Shown here: one piece after another, positions 1-6,915 of the stretch
Layout of the letters: each line of letters opens with the position of its first letter
How positions within the stretch are numbered: the stretch's first letter is position 1
NCBI GenBank assembly: GCA_045638525.1
Contig: JAZUBQ010000024.1
Coordinates: 1-9,059 of the forward strand
Length of the DNA stretch: 9,059 nt
DNA from: SIG452 sp045638525
GTDB taxonomy: Bacteria > Bacillota > Clostridia > UMGS1840
Reading direction: 5' to 3'
Translations under genes and position numbers: made by a program
Notes under the pieces: model-generated
Told to the model about the DNA's origin: nothing
The model's database searches: none
What the model saw: the letters and a program-made list of their open reading frames with translations, nothing else

Positions 1-150
1 CATTCTTAAACCTCTGTCTGCCCACATTCTGGATAGCCAGAAATAGTCTACACTGTGAGTTAATTTGTCGATTGTTCTGGTAGAACAATTTTCTCTGCCT
101 ACCGCATCTTCTAATTCGGTGGCAATTACATCAAATAAAAAATCTGTCAT
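1..150 (-). CDS. Probable FAD-linked oxidase (GlcD/PCMH-type), N-terminal 50 codons only
   Basis: This partial gene enters from base 150 and runs off the left edge. Codons 1-50 are open, starting ATG at 148-150, with a textbook AAGGAG ribosome binding site (158-163 on the complement) seven bases upstream. The visible protein begins MTDFLFDVIATELEDAVG and contains the stretch HSVDYFWLSRMWADRG. From memory, this resembles the N-terminal lead-in of FAD-binding oxidases of the glycolate/D-lactate dehydrogenase (GlcD) group: a helix ending in a 'vG.env' turn, then a 'sxDyfw..rmw.drg' segment just before the FAD-binding domain, which would lie outside this window. Such enzymes oxidise 2-hydroxy acids or related alcohols. 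It follows the DUF624 gene after a 102-base gap and is probably the next gene of the operon. The call rests on only 50 residues and lacks the diagnostic FAD motifs. Confidence 0.5.
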   Translation of the reverse strand, partial: MTDFLFDVIATELEDAVGRENCSTRTIDKLTHSVDYFWLSRMWADRGLRM

Positions 151-252
151 TTTTCTTCTCCTTACTTTATGTTATTTTAAATTTTAATCCACTTTTAAAA
201 GGAACATCCAACAAAATGTATTCTTTGATTCTTCGTCCCATTGATTAACTTG

Positions 253-1089
253 CTAAGCATTTTGATCCATACCAAGATGTTGATTCAAACCGGGGATGAT
301 GCAAAATCCTGTAATAAATCCGGTAATGGCAGGAAAAAAGAAAATTTCTGCTAATAACACGATTAATGTTGTCAATAATCCGGCATTACTCATAATCACA
401 ACAAACGGTATTACAATATATATCAGGATATGACAGATTATGATAAATAAATTGACCGGAGCTTTTGCCATTGCCATTAAAAATGAGTTTTTTAAGAGAT
501 GTTTTAGTGGCAAATCAAAGGTAATCATCATCTGATAAATGTAGATATGCATCATCGTATCAATGAGTGCCATCACTAAAATGATGTATTGAAAAATTGA
601 ATTTCCATCTTGTCCGTAAAAAGAAAACGCAACCGTAAATATGTACAATACAGCCAAATCGATCAACCACAACAAAATCCCTTGTTTGAAGTTCAACTTG
701 ATTCGTTCCAAAAAGTCACCAATCAACCAGCAAGGCCGTTCACAAGCATACTCTCGGATAATGTATGTAAATCCGCAAGTTACAGGACCAAAACCAAAAA
801 AAATCATAAATAGAAATGCTACTAAAAATCGAATTAAACTATCGTATCCGCTCATTTGGATTGCACTTAATTCGGATTCTACAGAATGAATAAACGGCGA
901 CGAAATCACTCCGGCAACTACCATTGTCACAAAGAGAAATGGTAATGAAACCAAAAGATATAATAAATTTAATTTGAATAAATTCCATAACTTTCCGGGA
1001 AAGATATCCCAAAAAACTTTAATTCTCGGCTCATCGGGATTTCTTGGGTTGACGCCGGGTCCCGGTTTATCATAGTTTTTAAAAAACAC
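253..1089 (-). CDS. DUF624/YesL-like integral membrane protein
   Basis: This 278-residue hydrophobic protein has about six membrane helices, near residues 40-62, 86-110, 137-156, 166-186, 210-233 and 238-262. The N-terminal 35 residues are cytosolic-looking and rich in Pro, Gly and Asn. The pattern of a WDIFPGKLWNLFKLNLLY entry to helix 1, followed by FGFGPVTCGFTYIIREYA at the end of helix 2, matches the DUF624 family (Bacillus YesL). Members of that family often sit beside carbohydrate ABC-transporter and pectin/rhamnogalacturonan genes; their biochemical role is not established. It is longer than the roughly 210 residues of YesL, mainly through the extended N-terminus and longer inter-helix segments. 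The start codon is GTG (1087-1089), 15 bases after the GH78 stop, with an AAGGA motif about ten bases upstream. The next in-frame ATG would remove helix 1, so GTG is preferred. No ABC-transporter gene is visible beside it. Confidence 0.8.
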   Translation of the reverse strand: MFFKNYDKPGPGVNPRNPDEPRIKVFWDIFPGKLWNLFKLNLLYLLVSLPFLFVTMVVAGVISSPFIHSVESELSAIQMSGYDSLIRFLVAFLFMIFFGFGPVTCGFTYIIREYACERPCWLIGDFLERIKLNFKQGILLWLIDLAVLYIFTVAFSFYGQDGNSIFQYIILVMALIDTMMHIYIYQMMITFDLPLKHLLKNSFLMAMAKAPVNLFIIICHILIYIVIPFVVIMSNAGLLTTLIVLLAEIFFFPAITGFITGFCIIPGLNQHLGMDQNA

Positions 1090-1104
1090 TTTGTCACTTT
1101 CCTT

Positions 1105-3309
1105 CTACGAAACAATTTTAACGATATAACCGTTTTCTTCACGATAATTATCAGGCAATTCTATATTATACTGTATCCCTTCTGCAAAATCAACCTTTAT
1201 TTTGATTCCGGCGGATGTTTTTTTCCAGTTTACACTTACTTTTCCGGCAGGAAGTTCATAATATGCCTCTGCGTATTCCAACTGTTCTATAAAGTTGGGT
1301 TGAATACGAACGGTTGTGCTGTTAATCACATTTAGTCCTGCAATGCTTGTCATAAACCATCTTGCAATATCACCAAAGAAATGATGATTGTGAGAACCTC
1401 TTCGGGGGGTATCGTTACGGAACCATTCCGGCAGAGTGGTTTCACCGATGTCTATCAGATATCGGTAAGACGGATATTCTTTTTTAGTAATCATTTGATA
1501 GGCCAACTCTGCGTGTCCAAACTTAGAAAGCACATGAAACAAGACGTGCATCCCCAAACATCCACAATCAAAATTATTGTCGTTATTTTCTATGTATTCC
1601 AATAGTTTTTGGAATGCTTTTTGTTCTTCGTTTTCTGTGAAAACACCGTAGTACAAGCCCATTGCCTGTCCTGTTTGGGTATTGCCTTTTAAGCTCATGG
1701 TGTTTTTGTCCAACAACACTTCTCGAACCGTGGTCCTAAACTCTTCAGAAATCTTAAAAATAGCTTCCCAACGAGTATCGCAAACGGCTTGTAACATCTT
1801 GGCAGTTTTTTTTGCCATATCCATTAACATAATGGTGTTGGAAACTTCTACGGGCGTATTGTACTGATGTTCCGCTTTCCCAACCGGACACCAATCCCCC
1901 AATCCGATAGAAACCGTACCGTCTTCGTTTCGTTTTTCTAAAATATACTCAAAATAACGAACCATTGCATCAGCATTTTCTTTGATGACATCAAGATTGC
2001 CTCGTTTGGTATATAATTCATAGGGCAAAGTAAACAGCACCGAATCCCAGGCAGGACCGCTTCCCCATCCGTAACCGAAACTGTCGGTTGGAACCACACA
2101 AGGAATCTGTCCGCTGGCAAGCTGTGCCGCTCTGACAGTCTGAAGCCATTGAGAAAAGCTTTTCTCCACATCATACAGCAAGGTAAAGTGGTCTGCCGAA
2201 AGTGAAATATCTCCTGTCCAACCGTTTTTTTCTCGATGTGGACAATCGGTGGGAAAATAATAAAAATTGGAACGGTCGGAACGTTTTACCATCTCAAAAA
2301 GAGTGTTTATGGTTTCATCACTGCAAGAAAAGCCGCCAATTTCTTTTACATCCGAACTCATAACCCGATAGGTCAGCAATTCTTTGGTTGCCTGTTCTTC
2401 ACAGATTCCCTTCACCAATACATATCGGAATCCGTGATAGGTAAAGGATGGCGTATATTCTTCCACGCCCTCACCTTTTGCAATGTATACATCTTTCTGG
2501 CTATATTCAGGGTAAAACAACGCATCGGGACGGTCAAAAATGGTGCTGTAATTGTCAAATATTCCGTCGGTAAGCACCTCACCATGAGAAAGTTCTATCC
2601 TCTGCGCATTTTCTGCTTTTATTTTCATGGTACAAACCCCGGCATTGTTTTCGCCAAAATCGTAGACATATCCATCTGCTTCTTTTAAAATGCGAATCGC
2701 TTTCAGCTCTTTTGTGACCCTGATAGGTTCTGCAATACAGGGGATTAATTCGCCCTTTGGAGTGGGTGCAACGATTGCATTTTTCCAGGAAGAATCATCA
2801 AAGCCGTTCAAATTCCAATCAGCAATTTCTTGTTTGGCATCATAATGCTCACCCATTCTTAGTTCATCAAACATGATGGGAGAAGGATGTGTTTTGAAAC
2901 TCTCATCTGCCTCTAATACAGTTTTGCCATCAAGGGTTAATTCCACAGCAACACAGGGTGCGTTACACCAATCGGCTTTATCAAACTCCCAGACTGCACC
3001 CCCAAAGGGATTGTAGAAACCGTTTCCTAACAGGATGCCGATGACGTTTTCCCCCTGTTTTAAATACTTGGTAATCTGATAGGTATCGTAATAGCAACAA
3101 TGGTTAGGATTACTGATATAGGGTGCCAATGCACCTTTTGTAATATCCACGCCGTTCAGATATAATTTATAAAAACCCAATCCGCAAATGGATAGTTCTG
3201 CAGCGTTGGGAATTGCATCTAACGAAAATTTTTTTCGTAAATACGGAGCCGGGATACGATTTTCCAATGTGGCACGCTCTTTGGAAGCACAAATAAATTG
3301 TTTTTTCAT
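1105..3309 (-). CDS. GH78 alpha-L-rhamnosidase-like glycoside hydrolase
   Basis: Family GH78 enzymes hydrolyse terminal alpha-L-rhamnosides by an inverting mechanism. The 734-residue protein shows the expected order: N-terminal beta domain (about 35-180, with GLGFYKLYLNG), a second beta domain (about 205-320, with YDFGENNAGV), an (alpha/alpha)6 catalytic barrel (about 325-660) and a C-terminal beta domain (about 660-734). The catalytic signature TDCPHREKNGWTGD is intact. Its D355, E360 and D367 have the same spacing as D567, E572 and D579 of Bacillus RhaB, and E628 in GETTLPEWF fits the catalytic base (RhaB E841). There is no signal peptide, so it is probably cytoplasmic and acts on imported oligosaccharides or glycosides. 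It is shorter than many GH78 proteins (850-1000 residues) and lacks extra N-terminal domains. Substrate specificity within GH78 cannot be read from sequence. The gene starts 31 bases after the MBL gene; its Shine-Dalgarno is better placed for an upstream ATG-TAG (see separate entry). Confidence 0.9.
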   Translation of the reverse strand: MKKQFICASKERATLENRIPAPYLRKKFSLDAIPNAAELSICGLGFYKLYLNGVDITKGALAPYISNPNHCCYYDTYQITKYLKQGENVIGILLGNGFYNPFGGAVWEFDKADWCNAPCVAVELTLDGKTVLEADESFKTHPSPIMFDELRMGEHYDAKQEIADWNLNGFDDSSWKNAIVAPTPKGELIPCIAEPIRVTKELKAIRILKEADGYVYDFGENNAGVCTMKIKAENAQRIELSHGEVLTDGIFDNYSTIFDRPDALFYPEYSQKDVYIAKGEGVEEYTPSFTYHGFRYVLVKGICEEQATKELLTYRVMSSDVKEIGGFSCSDETINTLFEMVKRSDRSNFYYFPTDCPHREKNGWTGDISLSADHFTLLYDVEKSFSQWLQTVRAAQLASGQIPCVVPTDSFGYGWGSGPAWDSVLFTLPYELYTKRGNLDVIKENADAMVRYFEYILEKRNEDGTVSIGLGDWCPVGKAEHQYNTPVEVSNTIMLMDMAKKTAKMLQAVCDTRWEAIFKISEEFRTTVREVLLDKNTMSLKGNTQTGQAMGLYYGVFTENEEQKAFQKLLEYIENNDNNFDCGCLGMHVLFHVLSKFGHAELAYQMITKKEYPSYRYLIDIGETTLPEWFRNDTPRRGSHNHHFFGDIARWFMTSIAGLNVINSTTVRIQPNFIEQLEYAEAYYELPAGKVSVNWKKTSAGIKIKVDFAEGIQYNIELPDNYREENGYIVKIVS

Positions 3310-3312
3310 TGT

Positions 3313-3329
3313 CTACATCAATACTCCTT
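3313..3329 (-). promoter_or_regulatory. Start-stop minicistron (AAGGAG-N5-ATG-TAG) upstream of the GH78 gene
   Basis: On the minus strand the gap before the GH78 gene reads AAGGAG (3324-3329), five bases, ATG (3316-3318), TAG (3313-3315), ACA, then the ATG of the GH78 open frame (3307-3309). The ribosome binding site has an ideal spacing for the first ATG, but that ATG is followed at once by a stop. The true GH78 start is 14 bases from the AAGGAG, which is long. The first ATG, the stop and the GH78 start are in the same frame. The sequence elements are certain. Whether this is a regulatory start-stop element or a codon-2 nonsense mutation of the original start is inference. Confidence 0.55.
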
Positions 3330-3340
3330 GCTCTGCAATA

Positions 3341-3967
3341 CTATTGTTCGTGACACAATAATACTTGATATTTGTCATCCCGATATTTCTGAATAAAAGC
3401 TTTACTGGCTTCTTCATTCACAAAACTACCGGTATGTCTTTGTTGGGTTAAGCACAATCGGGAATAACACTCGTCTCCCGCTATCACAAAAATCTTATCT
3501 TCCATTGTTATCTCTACAACACACGAACCTACAGAATGTCCACCGATTTTTACAACGCTGATATTTTGAGCCACTGTAAAACAATCTGAAAACACATTGA
3601 TTTGAAACCCATCGGGAATAAATCGTTTGCCGTCCTCATATTCACATTTTTCGATATGAATGGTGGCATTTTTAAAATAATTCACACATTCAATATGGTC
3701 GTGATGAGCATGGGTTATAATCACATCCGTCACACTCTCAGCTACCACACCAAATTTTTTTAATGCGTTAATACTACCGATAAAATCCTGCATCTCAAAT
3801 CCTGGCATCGTTTCACAGCCTGCATCCACCAAAATGGTTCGGTTGTCAGTTTTGATAAGATATATCATAAAAACGATAGGTCTAAGGTTTTGTTTTAACC
3901 CATCGTAAAAAATCATATTTTCGGAAAGGACTGATTTTCCGTATTTGATGGGAATAATCTCTATCAT
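3341..3967 (-). CDS. Metallo-beta-lactamase-fold hydrolase (lactonase/glyoxalase II-like)
   Basis: This 208-residue MBL-fold protein carries the dinuclear metal signature HAHHDH (H86, H88, D90, H91), a second metal histidine in GGHSVGS (H144), a bridging aspartate in AGDECY (D165) and a final histidine at H206 two residues before the end. All expected metal ligands of the HxHxDH superfamily are therefore present. The preceding strand LVDAG is typical as well. The arrangement fits the AHL-lactonase/glyoxalase-II branch, which opens lactones or thioesters using two zinc (or iron) ions in the cytoplasm. In this cluster a sugar-lactone or acyl-ester substrate is plausible, because the adjacent dehydrogenases could generate a lactone. 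The ATG overlaps the MDR stop by four bases (ATGA, 3964-3967). No good Shine-Dalgarno precedes it, so translation is probably coupled. The C-terminus is short but appears complete. The exact substrate is unknown. Confidence 0.85.
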   Translation of the reverse strand: MIEIIPIKYGKSVLSENMIFYDGLKQNLRPIVFMIYLIKTDNRTILVDAGCETMPGFEMQDFIGSINALKKFGVVAESVTDVIITHAHHDHIECVNYFKNATIHIEKCEYEDGKRFIPDGFQINVFSDCFTVAQNISVVKIGGHSVGSCVVEITMEDKIFVIAGDECYSRLCLTQQRHTGSFVNEEASKAFIQKYRDDKYQVLLCHEQ

Positions 3968-4947
3968 TTTACGGTTAACACTACCTTACCCACGCTTTGA
4001 CTGTTGTACAAAAGGTCGTGTGCCGCTTCTGCTTCCTGGATAGGTAACACTTGATAAATAGTCGGTTTCACTTCTCCACTTTCAATTTTGGGGAACACTT
4101 TTTCCACAAGCTCTGCCAAAATTTTCGCCTTCACTTCGGGTGCTCTGGAACGAAGCGTACTTCCCACAATTCTTACGTTTCTTACATATATATTTTTTAA
4201 ATCAATTTCAGTTTTCACACCTGCCAATGCCGCAATCATAATCCATCTTGCACCGTGGGTCAGAAAATGAACACATTTTCCCATAATTTCGCCACCAAGA
4301 CAGTCAATAGCAACATCCACACCGTGTCCGTTATCCAATTCTTCTTTTAACACCGCAGTAATATCTTCTTTTGATGTTACTACAACTCTATCTGCATCTA
4401 AATGCTTAATTGCATTTGCTTTTTCTTCGGTACGAACGGTAGTAATTACTCTCACGCCGAAGGCTTTTGCCATCGGAATTACCACGCTTGCCAGACCGGA
4501 GGTTCCACCCGTTAACAACAAGGTGTTGCCTTCTTTGATACCGCCTTCCATAAAAAGATTCAGATAAGCCGTTGCGAACGCTTCCGGAATTGCGGCAGCT
4601 TCCACCATCGTGCAATTTTCGGGTACCGGCATTAACATATCATATTTTACGGATACATATTCTGCATAGCCGCCTCCGCCAAGCAAAGCACACACTTTAT
4701 CACCAATTTTCCAGTTGGATTTTGCTTTGGCTTCATCCCCCATTTCAACAATGACACCTGCCACTTCAAGTCCCATCCAGTCGGGGCATCCGGGAGGTGG
4801 CGGATAATCGCCTTCACGCTGCATTAAATCTGCACGGTTTAACGCTGCTGCGTGAATTTCTACCAATACTTCTTCACTTTTGATAATTGGGTCAGGAACG
4901 TTATCCCAACGTAAACTTCTATCATCGTTTACTAAAATTGCTTTCAT
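3964..4947 (-). CDS. NAD(P)H quinone oxidoreductase-like MDR protein (PIG3/QOR type)
   Basis: This 327-residue medium-chain dehydrogenase/reductase has an N-terminal GroES-like domain (about 1-120, with AALNRADLMQREG at 34-46 and a GGGGYAEYV segment). It is followed by a Rossmann NADP-binding domain whose loop reads GGTSGLA (147-153) and a C-terminal return to the catalytic domain. Residues VGSTLRSR (261-268) are typical of the PIG3/zinc-free quinone oxidoreductase subfamily. The catalytic and structural zinc cysteines of alcohol dehydrogenases are absent, so the enzyme should reduce C=C or quinone-type acceptors with NADPH, or act on an enone formed by a neighbouring enzyme, rather than oxidise alcohols. 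The nucleotide loop differs slightly from the common GGASGVG. Its ATG directly abuts the TAA of the SDR gene (TAAATG), and an AAGGGAG site eight bases upstream lies inside the end of that gene. The physiological substrate is unknown. Confidence 0.88.
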   Translation of the reverse strand: MKAILVNDDRSLRWDNVPDPIIKSEEVLVEIHAAALNRADLMQREGDYPPPPGCPDWMGLEVAGVIVEMGDEAKAKSNWKIGDKVCALLGGGGYAEYVSVKYDMLMPVPENCTMVEAAAIPEAFATAYLNLFMEGGIKEGNTLLLTGGTSGLASVVIPMAKAFGVRVITTVRTEEKANAIKHLDADRVVVTSKEDITAVLKEELDNGHGVDVAIDCLGGEIMGKCVHFLTHGARWIMIAALAGVKTEIDLKNIYVRNVRIVGSTLRSRAPEVKAKILAELVEKVFPKIESGEVKPTIYQVLPIQEAEAAHDLLYNSQSVGKVVLTVK

Positions 4948-5886
4948 TTAAAATTCTCCCTTAATGTTTGAAATTTCATAAACCAGTGCTTCTTTGATGG
5001 ATTTGTAGTCTTCTTTTTTTGTTTGGGTTTCCGTTAAGACTTTGGATGCATCAACGGTTCTATCGAACACTCGATCGTATTGTAAACCCCATTTGTTACC
5101 GGACATATCCGGTCCGTATTTGATGAAATCCTCCATACTTACCCATTCAATTTGGATTCCAAAAACCTCTTGGTAAATATCAGCCAGCTCTCCCCAACTG
5201 ATATTCTGACCGGATGAAATGGTGTACGCTTCTCCCAAAGTTTTTTCATTGAGCAACAGCTTTCCTATCATTCTTCCGGTATTACCTGCCCAATCAATTC
5301 CTGCGGTAATGTTTTTCACATCAATGGGTAACACAACTTTTTCTTTGTTTTGAACTTTGGAAAGAATCATAGAACCTGTATACATAAACAAATCAAATCT
5401 TCGGTTTGAAAAAGATATTACAGGTCTAACAATTGTCCAGTTCTTTTTCAGCTGATTTTTTAAAAACGTCTCGCAACGAAGCTTAGGCATCGCATAGTTT
5501 TCGGTTTCGATAAATTCTTGATCTGCCTCCACATCCAGCCAAGTGGGTGAAGTTTCCACAATGGGATGTTCTTTATCAGCATACACTCGGTAGGATGACA
5601 AATAAACGATTTGTCCGGTATGCTCTGAATAAAGATGGTACACTTTTTCGTATTCACTAACTTTCACATAATGCAAAAAATCAACAATAGCATCATATTG
5701 TTTTCCATCCAAAAATGCTTTCAAATATTCGTAGTTTACTTTTTCTCTGTAATAAGTAACCATTTCATTACTCTGATATTCTTCCAGACAAATAACATCA
5801 ACCCGGATTTCTCTTTCTATCAGTTCTTCTGTCACATAGCTGCCGAGTGTGCCGCCTCCGGCTACCAACAAAACTTTTTTCATCAT
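4948..5886 (-). CDS. Extended SDR, NAD-dependent epimerase/dehydratase-like protein
   Basis: This 312-residue protein has the Rossmann start KKVLLVAGGGTLGSYV (3-18), giving the Gly-rich loop of extended short-chain dehydrogenases. It also has a VYLSSYRVY strand (94-102, with S97/S98) and the catalytic YAMPK (Y131, K135). The later VRPVISF segment (153-159) matches the substrate-domain entry of nucleotide-sugar epimerases and dehydratases. The family interconverts or oxidises sugar nucleotides or related polyols using bound NAD. The acid after the first beta-alpha-beta unit is weakly defined, so NAD versus NADP cannot be settled. There are two adjacent ATG codons (5884-5886 and 5881-5883). The run of seven G just upstream sits two bases from the first and five from the second, so the second ATG is an equally good start. 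Position next to a Gfo/Idh/MocA gene suggests linked oxidation and epimerisation of a sugar, but the substrate is unknown. Confidence 0.85.
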   Translation of the reverse strand: MMKKVLLVAGGGTLGSYVTEELIEREIRVDVICLEEYQSNEMVTYYREKVNYEYLKAFLDGKQYDAIVDFLHYVKVSEYEKVYHLYSEHTGQIVYLSSYRVYADKEHPIVETSPTWLDVEADQEFIETENYAMPKLRCETFLKNQLKKNWTIVRPVISFSNRRFDLFMYTGSMILSKVQNKEKVVLPIDVKNITAGIDWAGNTGRMIGKLLLNEKTLGEAYTISSGQNISWGELADIYQEVFGIQIEWVSMEDFIKYGPDMSGNKWGLQYDRVFDRTVDASKVLTETQTKKEDYKSIKEALVYEISNIKGEF

Positions 5887-5896
5887 AACCCCCCCT
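5887..5896 (-). promoter_or_regulatory. G7 homopolymer ribosome binding site before the SDR gene
   Basis: The ten bases between the Gfo/Idh/MocA stop (TAA, 5897-5899) and the SDR start read AGGGGGGGTT on the minus strand. The G7 tract (5889-5895) is the only Shine-Dalgarno-like sequence available and is unusually close to the first ATG, two bases away. It is better placed for the second ATG, five bases away. A homopolymer of this length in a ribosome binding site can slip during replication and alter spacing, though seven G is at the low end for that behaviour. Confidence 0.6.
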
Positions 5897-6913
5897 TTAT
5901 TCTATATTGACTCCACAAGATTTTAATAATAATTTGTATAATGTTAATTCGTAATCATAGGTATACGGATTTTCCCGTTTCCCCATCACCATTTCAGCAA
6001 ATCCCATCATCATATCGTGATAACGGTTAAACATGGGGGAATCAACTGTTTTGGCACTATTCCACCAATTCAGCTTTTGCGCTTCTTCATAGGTGGTTTC
6101 ACGAATTACCGAATGTTGCAACCCATCACCGTCTAAAATTTCCAAGGGATTAATTTCCACCGTTTTTTTACTACCGCATACAACTAACTGTCTTCTCATA
6201 AATCCGCCGATTTCTGCCGCACAGCTTTTAGCAAAGGACACGCCGTTTTCATATTGGAAAACCACCATACCGATATCTTTTGCCGAAACGCCGTTCACTT
6301 TGGATGCCGTGCTAAGCGGCAACACCTGCTTTGGTTCTCCCTGAATGCTTAAAATCAAATCAATCAAATGGCATCCCAAGAAAAAGAGCATACCGTCGGG
6401 AAATTTGTTTAACCATTCTCTTTTTTCATCCGTGTGAAGACAACTCATTTGTGCTTCCACACTGAAAATTTCTCCAAATTCACCGTTTCTGACATCACGA
6501 AGCAGTTTGATAATGGTGGGATTGTAGCGATACATATAACCAAAATGCAAAACCTTTTTATCTTTTCTTGCAAGATTTATCATATTTTCAAATTCTGTAA
6601 GATTCAGACCGCCCGGTTTATCCGAGTGAATGTGTAAGCCTTTTTTCAAAGCTAAAACGGAATATGTGGTTAAATATTCTTCCTCGGTTTCAATGATGGC
6701 AGCATCTAAGCCTTCCAAACTGAGTGCTTCCTCTATCGTAAAATACGGAATATATTTTTTATATTTTCCGATTCTGTCTGCATATTTTTGTTGCTCCGCT
6801 TCGGGAACCGCAAATCCGACAACATCATATATTTCTTGATTGATTACGCAATCATACACAGCAGGTGCGTGGTCATGTCCAACACCAATTAAAATAACTT
6901 TTATTTGATCCAT
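5897..6913 (-). CDS. Gfo/Idh/MocA-family NAD(P)-dependent oxidoreductase
   Basis: With the ATG at 6911-6913 the protein is 338 residues. It has an N-terminal Rossmann fold (KVILIGVGHDHAP, 5-17) and the family's catalytic lysine motif HSDKPGG (D98-K99-P100, in place of the usual EKP). The C-terminal alpha/beta domain holds the active-site motif GCHLIDL (H182, D185). Members oxidise or reduce a hydroxyl of a sugar, inositol or sugar derivative, or act on glycosides through keto intermediates; all act in the cytoplasm. The open frame extends to a GTG at 6929-6931, which would give 344 residues and a 16-base overlap with the SGNH gene. The internal ATG is preferred because it lies two bases after the SGNH stop and has a GGGGA ribosome binding site about seven to eight bases upstream. 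The substrate cannot be read from sequence; the neighbouring SDR and GH78 genes point to a sugar or glycoside. Confidence 0.88.
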   Translation of the reverse strand: MDQIKVILIGVGHDHAPAVYDCVINQEIYDVVGFAVPEAEQQKYADRIGKYKKYIPYFTIEEALSLEGLDAAIIETEEEYLTTYSVLALKKGLHIHSDKPGGLNLTEFENMINLARKDKKVLHFGYMYRYNPTIIKLLRDVRNGEFGEIFSVEAQMSCLHTDEKREWLNKFPDGMLFFLGCHLIDLILSIQGEPKQVLPLSTASKVNGVSAKDIGMVVFQYENGVSFAKSCAAEIGGFMRRQLVVCGSKKTVEINPLEILDGDGLQHSVIRETTYEEAQKLNWWNSAKTVDSPMFNRYHDMMMGFAEMVMGKRENPYTYDYELTLYKLLLKSCGVNIE

Positions 6914-6915
6914 TT

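Noticed and set aside
151..252. Promoter for the FAD oxidase gene (TTGGAT, 19 bases, TAAAAT on the minus strand)
   Set aside because: The match to the -35 element is weak, the spacing is long, and AT-rich sequence gives such matches by chance; continued operon transcription explains expression.
2236..2688. 150-codon open frame on the plus strand opposite the GH78 gene
   Set aside because: It lies wholly antisense to a gene with intact catalytic motifs, has a Cys/Phe/Ile-rich composition without recognisable domains, and has no supporting ribosome binding site.
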